From an uncultured Eubacteriales bacterium (GTDB lineage: Bacteria; Bacillota; Clostridia; Christensenellales; CAG-138), in contig UQRU01000068.1 of the NCBI GenBank assembly GCA_900543475.1, positions 1 to 10,905 on the forward strand: 10,905 nt of DNA, given 5' to 3'. Shown piece by piece: positions 1 to 10,108 of the stretch (its first letter is position 1; every line of letters starts with the position of its first letter). The position numbers were made by a program, and so were the translations under genes. The notes under the pieces are model-generated. The model was given only the letters and a program-made list of their open reading frames with translations, made no database searches and was not told the DNA's origin.

Positions 1-357
<357 letters not shown>

Positions 358-549
358 AAATCCTGATCGAAGCTTCGTAGCTTCGCTCTTTCCTTTTTTC
401 TGGCTCGTCTTCATTGTCCGACTTGCCGTCGCGATCCTTACAGATCGCTGCCGGTCTTGTCCTCAAATTTCATTGCGTTTCTTGTTCGTCTGCACTATAT
501 AGTTTTCAAGGTGCCGCGCCGTTTCCCCCGCGCTCCCGCGCGAGGCAGC
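358..549 (-). other. 16S rRNA leader (pre-rRNA 5' spacer)
   Basis: This untranslated leader runs from the predicted transcription start near 549 to the mature 16S end near 357. It contains a boxA-like element, a hairpin (CGAAGC/GCTTCG arms at 368-373 and 380-385, 6-base loop) only about 10 bases before the mature end, and a small GC hairpin near 529-540 close to the start of the transcript. The 3' half of any RNase III processing stalk would lie outside the window. Short open frames crossing this region are not credible genes. Confidence 0.7.
491..513 (-). promoter_or_regulatory. boxA-like antitermination element in the rRNA leader
   Basis: On the minus strand this reads ACCTTGAAAACTATATAGTG. 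The CTTTGAAAACT-like core resembles the boxA found in Firmicutes rRNA leaders, where NusB/NusE bind to give antitermination. It sits about 40 bases after the predicted start of transcription, the expected place. The match is by memory of the motif and is not exact (CCTTGAAAACT). Confidence 0.5.
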
Positions 550-555
550 TTGTAT

Positions 556-584
556 ATAATACCAAGCCCGCCCCCGAAAGTCAA
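556..584 (-). promoter_or_regulatory. rRNA operon promoter (sigma-A)
   Basis: On the minus strand there is a -35 TTGACT (579-584), a 17-base GC-rich spacer, and a -10 TATTAT (556-561). The predicted start is near 549. Upstream (585-606) lies an A/T-tract region, AAAATTTTTTGAAAAAA, placed like an UP element. This is a near-consensus strong promoter in the orientation of the 16S gene. A second tandem promoter further upstream was not convincing. Confidence 0.8.
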
Positions 585-658
585 CCCTTTTTTCAAAAAA
601 TTTTGCTGCTTTTCGTCGCAGCCTAGCATAAGCGGGACGAAGAGGTGTTTTTCTGTAT

Positions 659-687
659 TTGCAACTTCCATAGCGCGGGGTTATAAT
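659..687 (+). promoter_or_regulatory. murI promoter (sigma-A)
   Basis: The -35 is TTGCAA (659-664), followed by a 17-base spacer and a perfect -10 TATAAT (682-687). The predicted start is at about 693-695, almost on top of the Shine-Dalgarno AAGGAG (694-699). This implies a 5' leader of only about 18 bases. The -10 lies inside a perfect 17-base palindrome (677-693), listed separately. Confidence 0.7.
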
Positions 688-693
688 AACCCC
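677..693. promoter_or_regulatory. Perfect palindrome over the murI -10 box (candidate operator)
   Basis: GGGGTTATAATAACCCC has 8-bp arms around a single central A, with no mismatch. It covers the whole TATAAT and ends at the predicted transcription start. That is a repressor-like position, but no regulator in the window can be assigned to it. It could also be fortuitous dyad symmetry around an AT-rich -10. Confidence 0.45.
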
Positions 694-699
694 AAGGAG
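694..699 (+). promoter_or_regulatory. Ribosome binding site deciding the murI start
   Basis: AAGGAG lies 12 bases before ATG 712. The open frame extends upstream to 457, but that part overlaps the rRNA promoter and leader and lies upstream of the murI promoter, and it has no racemase similarity. This site and the conserved start of the racemase fold at residue 7 onwards fix the start at 712. Confidence 0.7.
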
Positions 700-711
700 A
701 TTTTTAATCGT

Positions 712-1491
712 ATGCGTTCTATTCACGCGCCCATTGGCGTTTTTGACAGCGGGCTGGGCGGGGCCAGCGTTTTACGGGAAGCTTTGCGCCTGTTGCCCAC
801 TGAAAACTATATTTATTATGGCGATAACGCCCACGCTCCCTACGGGGACCGCCCGGAAGCCGAGATCACTGCCCTCACCTTAGCCTGCATTCACAAGCTG
901 GTGGACATGGGCTGCAAGGCCATCCTGGTGGCCTGCAATACCGCCACAGCCAACTGCATCGACGCCATTCGCCAGGAATTAAACGTGCCCGTGGTCAGCG
1001 TGGAGCCGGCCATCCGGCCCGCCTGTATGGCCCCCGGCAACGGAAAGGTGCTTATGATGGCCACCTTGGCCACCACCCGGCTGGAACGATACCTGGCCCT
1101 GCAGGCCCGTATGCCGGACCCCAATCGCGTGATCAACATCCCCTGTCCCGGCATCGTAGACCGGGTGGAAGCCGGCCGCTTTGGGGATGCGGATTTCGAC
1201 GACCTATTCGACCAATACCTAGCTCCTTATGAAGGCCTTAACACCGACGGCATCGTGCTGGGTTGCACCCACTATGTGTTTATCCCCGGAGCCTTCCGCC
1301 GGGCAGCCCGCCGGCATCTTACAGGTCCCTGCCGGCTCTATGACGGCAACGAAGGCACCGTTCGCCAGCTGGCCAGGGTCCTGGAAGAGCACGGTATTTG
1401 TAACCCCTCCGGCAATGCCTCCGTTTCCTTTTACACCAGCGGCGATCCCCAGCAGGTCTCTCCTTTGTTCCATGCCTTGCTGGCCCGCTGA
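712..1491 (+). CDS. murI: Glutamate racemase MurI
   Basis: Cytoplasmic, cofactor-independent enzyme that interconverts L- and D-glutamate, supplying D-Glu for the second position of the peptidoglycan stem peptide. The 259-residue length is normal for the family. Visible signatures are FDSGLGG (residues 11-17, with the Asp12/Ser13 substrate and acid-base pair), the PYG motif (43-45), the first catalytic cysteine in ACNTATA (Cys75) and the second in GCTHY (Cys185, with His187). All catalytic residues are present. The start is ATG 712, chosen from the Shine-Dalgarno and conserved N-terminus. The gene stands alone, divergent from the 16S gene and convergent with the permease gene, with its own promoter and a terminator 9 bases after the stop. 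The aspartate racemase family is a possible alternative, but the motif set favours glutamate racemase. Confidence 0.95.
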   Translation: MRSIHAPIGVFDSGLGGASVLREALRLLPTENYIYYGDNAHAPYGDRPEAEITALTLACIHKLVDMGCKAILVACNTATANCIDAIRQELNVPVVSVEPAIRPACMAPGNGKVLMMATLATTRLERYLALQARMPDPNRVINIPCPGIVDRVEAGRFGDADFDDLFDQYLAPYEGLNTDGIVLGCTHYVFIPGAFRRAARRHLTGPCRLYDGNEGTVRQLARVLEEHGICNPSGNASVSFYTSGDPQQVSPLFHALLAR

Positions 1492-1499
1492 TTTACCGC

Positions 1500-1549
1500 A
1501 AAAGAGGCCTGTCCACGCCCCATTCTCGGTGGCCGGACAGGCCTCTTTT
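1500..1549. terminator. Bidirectional intrinsic terminator between murI and the convergent operon
   Basis: A perfect 15-bp inverted repeat has left arm AAAAGAGGCCTGTCC (1500-1514) and right arm GGACAGGCCTCTTTT (1535-1549), with a 20-base loop. The T run at the end of the right arm serves murI. The A run at the start of the left arm gives an equivalent U tract to the minus-strand operon ending at 1554. Confidence 0.9.
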
Positions 1550-1553
1550 ATGC

Positions 1554-5152
<3,599 letters not shown>

Positions 5153-5156
<4 letters not shown>

Positions 5157-6199
5157 GCCGCGCCCTCCAGTATGCTCTTAAAGGAACCATAGCCGATCTT
5201 ATAAAGGTCTCCCTCTTTGCGCAGGGTGATCTGGGCATCCTGAATCCGGCACTGTTCCCCTGCCGCCGTGCGGAAATCCAGATTGACCCATACGCTATAT
5301 GAGCCATCCTTCTGCTCTTGGGAGGAGAGGATCTCAAACCCCGTTACGTTCCCCAGGCCCAGTATTTCGCTTTCAAAATTGGCATAAGTGGGTTTGGTCA
5401 CGCCTGCCACCGGAGCTTCCATAAACAGCACATAGGCCATCTCATATTCCCCGCTGACCATTCTGGAAAGCATGCAGCTTACGATCCGCTCCGGAGTCAC
5501 CACCGCGTCCGCTTCATATTCCAGGGGTTCAATTAAATCGCTGCCCTTTTCCCAAGGGTCCAATCCCATTTCTTCTAGGGGGAGGCGCTCCCCTTCCCCG
5601 CTGCCGTCCACATCCACCAGGATCTGCACCCGGATCTGCTCCCGGCTATATTCGCATAGGGTGTTTACCAGGGAGTATACCCCCATCCGCCGCATCAGGT
5701 ACATTTCCTCTGTGGCGAGTTGAATGGCTTGCTGAGCCCGCTGCTGCCCCTCCGGGGTATTCCCGTAGGAGCTGGTAGCCTGCCGCACAGCTTCCACATT
5801 GGAGGTATCCAAAAACTCCCGGGACAGGGTTACATATAGGATGCCGCTATCCCGGCTCACATCCACCAGTTTGGTGCCTTCTGGGAAGGTGGCGCTCACG
5901 TTCCCGGAAAGGGATTGTTGGGGCACCCCTTCCAATAAGGTGCGGATCATGGCGGTCTCGGTGCGCTCGTTGGCCCGCACGGATATATTCCGGGTCACCG
6001 GCACCAAATAGGCTTCCCCAGTAAGCCGGTAATACAACACCACGCTGATATCCCTTGCCACCCCGTCCTCTGGGTCTAGCACCGGCAAATTATCTTGGAG
6101 CCGGTCTTCCTGGATGATCCGGCTGGTGCAGCCTGCAAGGAGAAGACAGCAACCGGCCAAGAGCAGGGCCACCGCCCGTAAAAAACCCCGTTGCTTCAT
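5153..6199 (-). CDS. GerMN-domain lipoprotein with C-terminal NTF2-like region
   Basis: Predicted lipoprotein of 348 residues. The signal runs to lipobox LAGC, with Cys24 as the lipidation site. A GerMN domain spans about residues 52-200: opening strand VVLYYRLTGEAYLVPVTRNI (53-72), helix TAMIRTLLEGVP (82-93), FPEGTKLVDV (105-114), YVTLSREFL (122-130), then YSLVNTLCEY (175-184) and VQILVDVDG (191-199). This order matches the family well. About 232-345 looks like an NTF2/DUF4878-type alpha+beta domain: helix TPERIVSCMLSRMVSGEY, then alternating strands with WVNLDFRT. The last assignment is tentative. The gene lies directly after the histidine kinase, with an ATGA overlap and an AAAGGAG ribosome site at 6207-6213. 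This is the position held by lpqB after mtrAB in actinobacteria, so it may modulate the kinase. That is inference from order and domain only. Confidence 0.85.
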
Positions 6200-7650
6200 A
6201 GGCTCTCTCCTTTCAAAGGCAGCCGTACGGTAAAGGTACTGCCCTGGCCAAGCTGGCTGCTGACTTGGATGTAACCATTGTGTAGCGCCACGATCTTTTC
6301 TACGATGGCCAAGCCCAGGCCCGTACCCCCCGTGCCTCTGGACCGGGCCTTATCCACCCGGTAAAACCGCTCAAATAGGTGGTCCACCGCGTTTTCAGGA
6401 ATGCCGATGCCCGTATCCACCACCTGGAATACCGCCTCGTTATCCTCTATGAACACCCGGGCCTTTACGCTCCCAGCATCCGTGTATTTTAGCCCGTTCT
6501 CCACCAGGTTGATCACCACCTGTTCCATGCGGCTGGGATCTGCCTGGATGGTAACAGGAACCGTTTCCACGGAAAGATCGATGCGTTTATCTGCAGCCAA
6601 GGGCTGTAGCCGCTTGCATACCGTTTCCGTCAGCTGGTCCAACCGTACCGGCTCTAGCGTAAGGGCCTGCACCCCGGTATCCTCCTGCACCAGGCGGAGC
6701 AGCTCCGTTACGATACGGGATAGCCGGTCGATCTCATGGTTCACGTCGTTGAAGAATTCCTTCATCATGGCCGGGTCTGGATCGTCCTGGTAAAGGATGC
6801 TCTCGCTAAGCAGTTTCATGGTGGCCAAGGGGGTCTTTAGCTCGTGGGAAGCGTTGGCAATAAACTCGTCCCGTACCCGGTCATGGTCCTCGATCCGCTC
6901 GCTCATCCGGTTGAAGGCCCGGCCCAGTTCTGCGATCTCACCGCCCCCCGTCACCTTGACCCGCACCCCATAGCCCTGCGTTCCCATGCGCCGGATGGCT
7001 GCCGTCAGCTCTACGATCGGTTTTGTCAGCCAGCCAGACAGCAGGAAGGTCAGGATCACGATGGTGATCATCATGATCACGAAGATCATGGTAGTCTGCC
7101 TGGTAACATCGTTGATGCTGTCCACCACATCCTGAATGGAAGCGCAATAAAGTACCGCCCCCACATAGATACCATCCACTGTGATGGGCGCGGAATAGTA
7201 TACGGTCCATATAGCCTGCTGATCCCAGGGTAGTAAGCCGGTTTGTTCTTCATCCCGCTGGACATAATGGAAGCCGTAGGAGGTCTCCATACCCCCCACC
7301 AGCACGTCCCGTACCTCCCGGTAAGGGAGGCGGTACCCATTATGCTGGGAGGCGGAATCCACCTGGACCACCGCGTCCATATCCAGTAGCAGGATGCGGC
7401 CATTCATGGAATAGGCCCGCTCCTGTACATAGGAAAACAGCCGCTCGCCATCGTAATCGTTCAGCTCCGGACCGATTTCCAAGGCCATGCGGGCCGTTTC
7501 CTGGCTTTGGGTCTGGGTGCGTTGGGATACCAGGAATTCCTCCATTAGATTCGCCACCATTTGGCCGATGAACAACAAGGCGCAGACGGTGATCAGCAGA
7601 TAGATGCCGGACATCCGCGCCCGCACGGAGCCAAAGAGCTTATTGCGCAA
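6196..7650 (-). CDS. Membrane sensor histidine kinase (HAMP-HisKA-HATPase, no PAS)
   Basis: Sensor kinase of 484 residues. A first membrane segment (about 15-35) is followed by an extracellular domain of about 150 residues (36-186), a second membrane segment (187-208), HAMP (209-255), HisKA with phospho-acceptor His269 in ASHELKTPLA, and HATPase_c with N box NLVENGLKYT (381-390), G1 DTGIGIP (412-418), FERFYR (426-431) and G2 GTGLGLAIV (442-450). All catalytic boxes are intact. The extracellular part looks like a Cache/PAS-like fold, but I cannot name its ligand. HAMP joins HisKA directly, unlike WalK, which carries a PAS there. The chosen start is TTG at 7650, 11 bases inside the regulator gene, with a G-rich site upstream. 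ATG at 7614 (residue 13) is an alternative that would leave the first membrane helix just intact but lacks a ribosome site. Confidence 0.94.
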   Translation of the reverse strand: MRNKLFGSVRARMSGIYLLITVCALLFIGQMVANLMEEFLVSQRTQTQSQETARMALEIGPELNDYDGERLFSYVQERAYSMNGRILLLDMDAVVQVDSASQHNGYRLPYREVRDVLVGGMETSYGFHYVQRDEEQTGLLPWDQQAIWTVYYSAPITVDGIYVGAVLYCASIQDVVDSINDVTRQTTMIFVIMMITIVILTFLLSGWLTKPIVELTAAIRRMGTQGYGVRVKVTGGGEIAELGRAFNRMSERIEDHDRVRDEFIANASHELKTPLATMKLLSESILYQDDPDPAMMKEFFNDVNHEIDRLSRIVTELLRLVQEDTGVQALTLEPVRLDQLTETVCKRLQPLAADKRIDLSVETVPVTIQADPSRMEQVVINLVENGLKYTDAGSVKARVFIEDNEAVFQVVDTGIGIPENAVDHLFERFYRVDKARSRGTGGTGLGLAIVEKIVALHNGYIQVSSQLGQGSTFTVRLPLKGESL

Positions 7651-8323
7651 AGTAATAGCCCACCCCCCACTTGGTCATGATGTGGCTGGGATTGGCGGGA
7701 TCGGCTTCGATCTTCTCCCGTAAGCGGCGGATATGCACATCCACCGTGCGGAAATCGCCAATGTAGTCGAATCCCCAGATGGTCTCCAGCAATTCATCCC
7801 GGCTGTATACCTTGCCTGGGTTGGACATAAATAGGTTTAATAGGTCGAATTCCTTGACCGTTAAGTTCACCGCTTGGCCGTGGGCTTGTACGCTCCGATT
7901 CCCCAGGTTGATGGTAATATCCCCTGCCGTTAAGGTAAGGCGGGGCGCCTCGGACTTTGCACCGGTCCGGCGCAGAATGCTTTTGATCCGAGCCTTGACT
8001 TCCAGGATGTTAAACGGCTTGGTCATATAATCGTCCGCACCATACTCAAGGCCCAGGATCTTGTCCATATCCTCGCCCTTTGCCGTCAGCATGATGATAG
8101 GCACGTCGCTTTTTTCCCGCACAGCCTGGCAGACCTCGATCCCGCTCATTTTAGGCAGCATCACGTCCAGCAACACCAGGTCGAACCCGCCCTTGCGGAG
8201 TTTTTCCAATGCGATCTCGCCATCCTCTGCGCTTTCTGTTTCATAGCCGTCCTGCTCCAGGGCAAACTTTAGCCCCTTAAGGATCAGCGGCTCGTCATCA
8301 ACGAGCAAAATACGTTTTGCCAT
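7640..8323 (-). CDS. OmpR/PhoB-family response regulator (WalR/MtrA-like)
   Basis: DNA-binding response regulator of 227 residues. The receiver domain occupies 3-118, with acidic pair Asp9/Asp10, phospho-acceptor Asp53, switch Thr80 in MLTAKGE, and Lys102 in MTKPF. The C-terminal winged helix-turn-helix (about 130-225) shows SRDELLETIWG, the recognition segment RTVDVHIRRLREKIE and the wing KWGVGYYF. It is the first gene of the six-gene operon, starting at ATG 8323 with a clean ribosome site GGGAGGT (8331-8337) 7 bases upstream. It overlaps its kinase gene by 11 bases, a standard cognate-pair arrangement. The sequence is close in style to WalR and MtrA, both essential envelope regulators, but I give no gene symbol because the rest of the walRK locus (walH, walI) is absent. 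Its regulon cannot be read from the window. Confidence 0.95.
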   Translation of the reverse strand: MAKRILLVDDEPLILKGLKFALEQDGYETESAEDGEIALEKLRKGGFDLVLLDVMLPKMSGIEVCQAVREKSDVPIIMLTAKGEDMDKILGLEYGADDYMTKPFNILEVKARIKSILRRTGAKSEAPRLTLTAGDITINLGNRSVQAHGQAVNLTVKEFDLLNLFMSNPGKVYSRDELLETIWGFDYIGDFRTVDVHIRRLREKIEADPANPSHIMTKWGVGYYFAQ

Positions 8324-8341
8324 GGCGTTGACCTCCCATAA

Positions 8342-8363
8342 GGCATGGGCTTAAGCCTATGCC
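8342..8363. repeat. Near-perfect inverted repeat in the operon 5' leader
   Basis: The outer arms are GGCAT (8342-8346) and ATGCC (8359-8363); the inner core GGCTTAAGCC (8348-8357) is itself a palindrome. Only the pair 8347/8358 breaks the 22-bp symmetry (G/T). It lies between the predicted start of transcription (about 8381) and the ribosome site of the response regulator (8331-8337). It could be an operator for autoregulation or a leader hairpin ending just before the ribosome site. Confidence 0.5.
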
Positions 8364-8387
8364 CGCATTTTATGTTTATACATATTG

Positions 8388-8396
8388 ATTATATCA
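8388..8396 (-). promoter_or_regulatory. Promoter of the two-component/lipoprotein/mnmA operon (extended -10)
   Basis: On the minus strand this reads TGATATAAT, a TGn-extended perfect -10 (TATAAT at 8388-8393). The start would be near 8381, leaving a 57-base leader before ATG 8323. The -35 is poor: the best is TTTCAA with a 16-base spacer at 8410-8415. An extended -10 often compensates for this. A weak -35 fits a promoter helped by an activator, which is inference. Confidence 0.6.
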
Positions 8397-8437
8397 TATA
8401 TCCCCCCTTTTGAAACCCGCAAATACAAAAAATAGGC

Positions 8438-8475
8438 CTTACATCTGTACAAGTGCCCCTGGAATTTGGTATAAT
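8438..8475 (+). promoter_or_regulatory. Distal promoter for the carboxypeptidase transcript, with dyad over the -35
   Basis: There is an extended -10, TGGTATAAT (TATAAT at 8470-8475), preceded by an 18-base spacer and TGTACA (8446-8451), which matches the -35 consensus at four of six bases. The -35 lies inside an imperfect dyad (CTTACA then TGTACAAG, 8438-8453). The start would be near 8482, giving a leader of about 238 bases. Confidence 0.5.
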
Positions 8476-8519
8476 GTCATATTGTTGAATATGTATTACT
8501 GTCGAATTTCTGCTGGTTT

Positions 8520-8548
8520 TTGTATCCGGGCTGGAATTTGCCTATTAT
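8520..8548 (+). promoter_or_regulatory. Possible proximal promoter for the carboxypeptidase
   Basis: TTGTAT (8520-8525), a 17-base spacer and TATTAT (8543-8548) form a reasonable sigma-A promoter with start near 8555. It is weaker than the distal site at the -35. I found no convincing sigma-F or sigma-G type promoter, though I searched only by eye. Confidence 0.35.
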
Positions 8549-8555
8549 GATGCAA

Positions 8556-8719
8556 GGATCCCAAATGTAAAATGTGGCCGTAATTCATAAAATACTTGCA
8601 GCATGGTTCAAGTACCGGACACTGTGCAGGCGTAGCCTTGCCCATTAGACGTAGGACCGGGAATGGCCCTCCAGCCTCCTTGGAGCGGGTACAAAAGCCT
8701 GATGAAAGGATGAACTGTT
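8556..8719 (+). other. Untranslated leader with several potential hairpins
   Basis: This is the latter part of the 396-bp gap (8324-8719), which holds no credible gene. A closing helix GTACC/GGTAC (8612-8616 with 8688-8692) would enclose three local hairpins: GCAGGC/GCCTTGC (8626-8631 with 8635-8641, one bulge), CCATT/AATGG (8642-8646 with 8662-8666) and CTCCA/TGGAG (8669-8673 with 8681-8685). It ends 12 bases before the ribosome site. It matches no riboswitch class I know. Base pairing is by inspection only. Confidence 0.35.
8705..8710 (+). promoter_or_regulatory. Ribosome binding site deciding the TTG start of the carboxypeptidase
   Basis: AAAGGA lies 9 bases before TTG 8720. No in-frame ATG is present that would retain the signal peptide. 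The nearby ATGs (8702 and 8710) are in other frames, and the first one gives only a three-codon frame ending in TGA at 8711-8713. Confidence 0.65.
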
Positions 8720-10108
8720 TTGAAGCGTCGGATTTTGTTGTTGTTAGCGGCAGCCTTTCTGCTTACCCTGTTCCCCAATTTCGCTTTGGCGGACTTTGAC
8801 CCCGCCTCCATTTCCACCCCCTATGTTTGCTTGATGGAAGCGGAGACAGGCGCCGTATTATATGAGCACAATGCCCAGGAGCAGGCATTCCCGGCCAGCA
8901 CTACTAAGATCATGACCTGTATTCTCACCATTGAGATGTGCGATGATCTTTACGAAACCATCAACATTGGCCGCGGCTTTGATACCGGCGGGTCCGTAAC
9001 CCGGCCCTATGCCCTGACCCGGGATGAGGAGATCCGCATCATCGACCTGCTTTACTGCACCATGATGGTATCCGGCAACGACGCCTCCAGCGCGTTGGCC
9101 ATCTATTTGGCGGGCAGCCAGGAGGAATTTGCCAACCTGATGAATAAAAAGGCCGCGGAGATCGGCATGGTGAACACCCACTTTGTCAACGCCAACGGCC
9201 TCCATGATGAAAACCACTATACCACTGCCTATGACATGGCCCTGTTGGCGCAATATGCCATGAAAAACCAAGCCTTCCGGGACATCGTCTCCACGGAGAC
9301 CTTTGAGGTGCCCGCCACCAATAACAACCCGGCCCGGCTGCTGGAAAATTCCAACCGGCTGATCCATACCAAAGAGGATACGGATAACCTGGAATACGCC
9401 TATGCCAATGGGATCAAAACTGGAGATACCGCCTATGCGGGCCGCTGCCTAGTGGCTTCCGCCCAGCACGACGGGGTGGAGCTGTTGCTGGTGCTCTTCG
9501 GGGATATCGAAGGCGATGTGCCTTCGGAATACCGTTTTGAAAACGCTGCGAAGTTCTTTGACTGGGGGTTTGCCCGGTTTGCTTCCACGCCGGTTTCCTC
9601 CCTGAACCTGATCACAGAGTTTTCCGCGCCCATCTCCAACGCTGCTTTTGACAGCGAAAGTGCGGGCGGGGTTTCCGTACGGGCTGAACTGGACCCCAAT
9701 GCAAAGGTCGGCGGCCTTTCCGATGAGATCCAAAACCTTCAAGCCAATGCCGCCTCCATTACCGCAACTCCCATCTATAACGGCGGTACCCTCACCGCTC
9801 CCATCCAGGCGGGGGATGTGGTAGGCCAAGTAGAATACAGCTACAACGGGAAGGTCCTCTATACGGCGGATCTGATCGCCCAGGACTCGGTCAACGAGAT
9901 CGGCAGCATCGTGGAGACGGACCCCTCCGCCAGCCCCCTCTTGGTGGATGCGGAAGAACCCAAGGGGAACCCCTTCCTGGTCTGGTTCATTATCCTGGCG
10001 GTGATCCTCATCCTGTTGGTGGTGATCAAGCTGGTGGCCAGCCGGCGCTATCGCCGTCGCCGCCGGCGTCGCCGTCCTTCCGCCTACCGCTATCGAGGCC
10101 GCCGCTGA
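8720..10108 (+). CDS. D-alanyl-D-alanine carboxypeptidase (DacA/DacF type, peptidase S11)
   Basis: Low-molecular-weight penicillin-binding protein of 462 residues that removes the terminal D-Ala from peptidoglycan stem peptides outside the membrane. It starts with TTG. The N-terminus (KRR, then a hydrophobic core) is a signal peptide with likely cleavage after Ala-Leu-Ala at residue 24. The active site is complete: SxxK as STTK (60-63, nucleophile Ser60), SxN as SGN (118-120) and KTG (233-235). A beta-rich domain follows (about 285-395), like the PBP5 C-terminal domain. Instead of the usual amphipathic anchor, the end has a transmembrane helix (about 418-439) and a strikingly basic tail (14 Arg in residues 441-462). 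It is divergent from the two-component operon and shares its regulatory gap. DacF in bacilli lies next to spoIIA; that context is absent here, so I leave the symbol empty. Confidence 0.93.
   Translation: MKRRILLLLAAAFLLTLFPNFALADFDPASISTPYVCLMEAETGAVLYEHNAQEQAFPASTTKIMTCILTIEMCDDLYETINIGRGFDTGGSVTRPYALTRDEEIRIIDLLYCTMMVSGNDASSALAIYLAGSQEEFANLMNKKAAEIGMVNTHFVNANGLHDENHYTTAYDMALLAQYAMKNQAFRDIVSTETFEVPATNNNPARLLENSNRLIHTKEDTDNLEYAYANGIKTGDTAYAGRCLVASAQHDGVELLLVLFGDIEGDVPSEYRFENAAKFFDWGFARFASTPVSSLNLITEFSAPISNAAFDSESAGGVSVRAELDPNAKVGGLSDEIQNLQANAASITATPIYNGGTLTAPIQAGDVVGQVEYSYNGKVLYTADLIAQDSVNEIGSIVETDPSASPLLVDAEEPKGNPFLVWFIILAVILILLVVIKLVASRRYRRRRRRRRPSAYRYRGRR

Noticed and set aside
457..711. 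N-terminal extension of murI by 85 codons
   Set aside because: It runs over the rRNA leader and promoter, lies upstream of the murI promoter, and lacks racemase similarity. Family proteins begin near residue 1 of the 712 start.
7640..8323. Naming the pair walR/walK
   Set aside because: The kinase lacks the PAS domain and walH/walI are absent. Similarity alone cannot separate WalR, MtrA, PhoP and others.
8483..8507. Two TGTYGAAT copies 17 bases apart as a regulator site
   Set aside because: The spacing does not fit the 10-11 base period of OmpR-family direct repeats, and an 8-base match in AT-rich DNA is weak.
8324..8719. A known riboswitch class, T-box, or sigma-F/sigma-G promoter before the carboxypeptidase
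   Set aside because: No T-box core, no c-di-GMP, c-di-AMP, SAM or cobalamin consensus pieces, and no convincing sporulation promoter were found by eye.
8858..9367. Minus-strand frame of 169 codons antisense to the carboxypeptidase
   Set aside because: The sense strand carries all penicillin-binding motifs there. The antisense frame has no domain.
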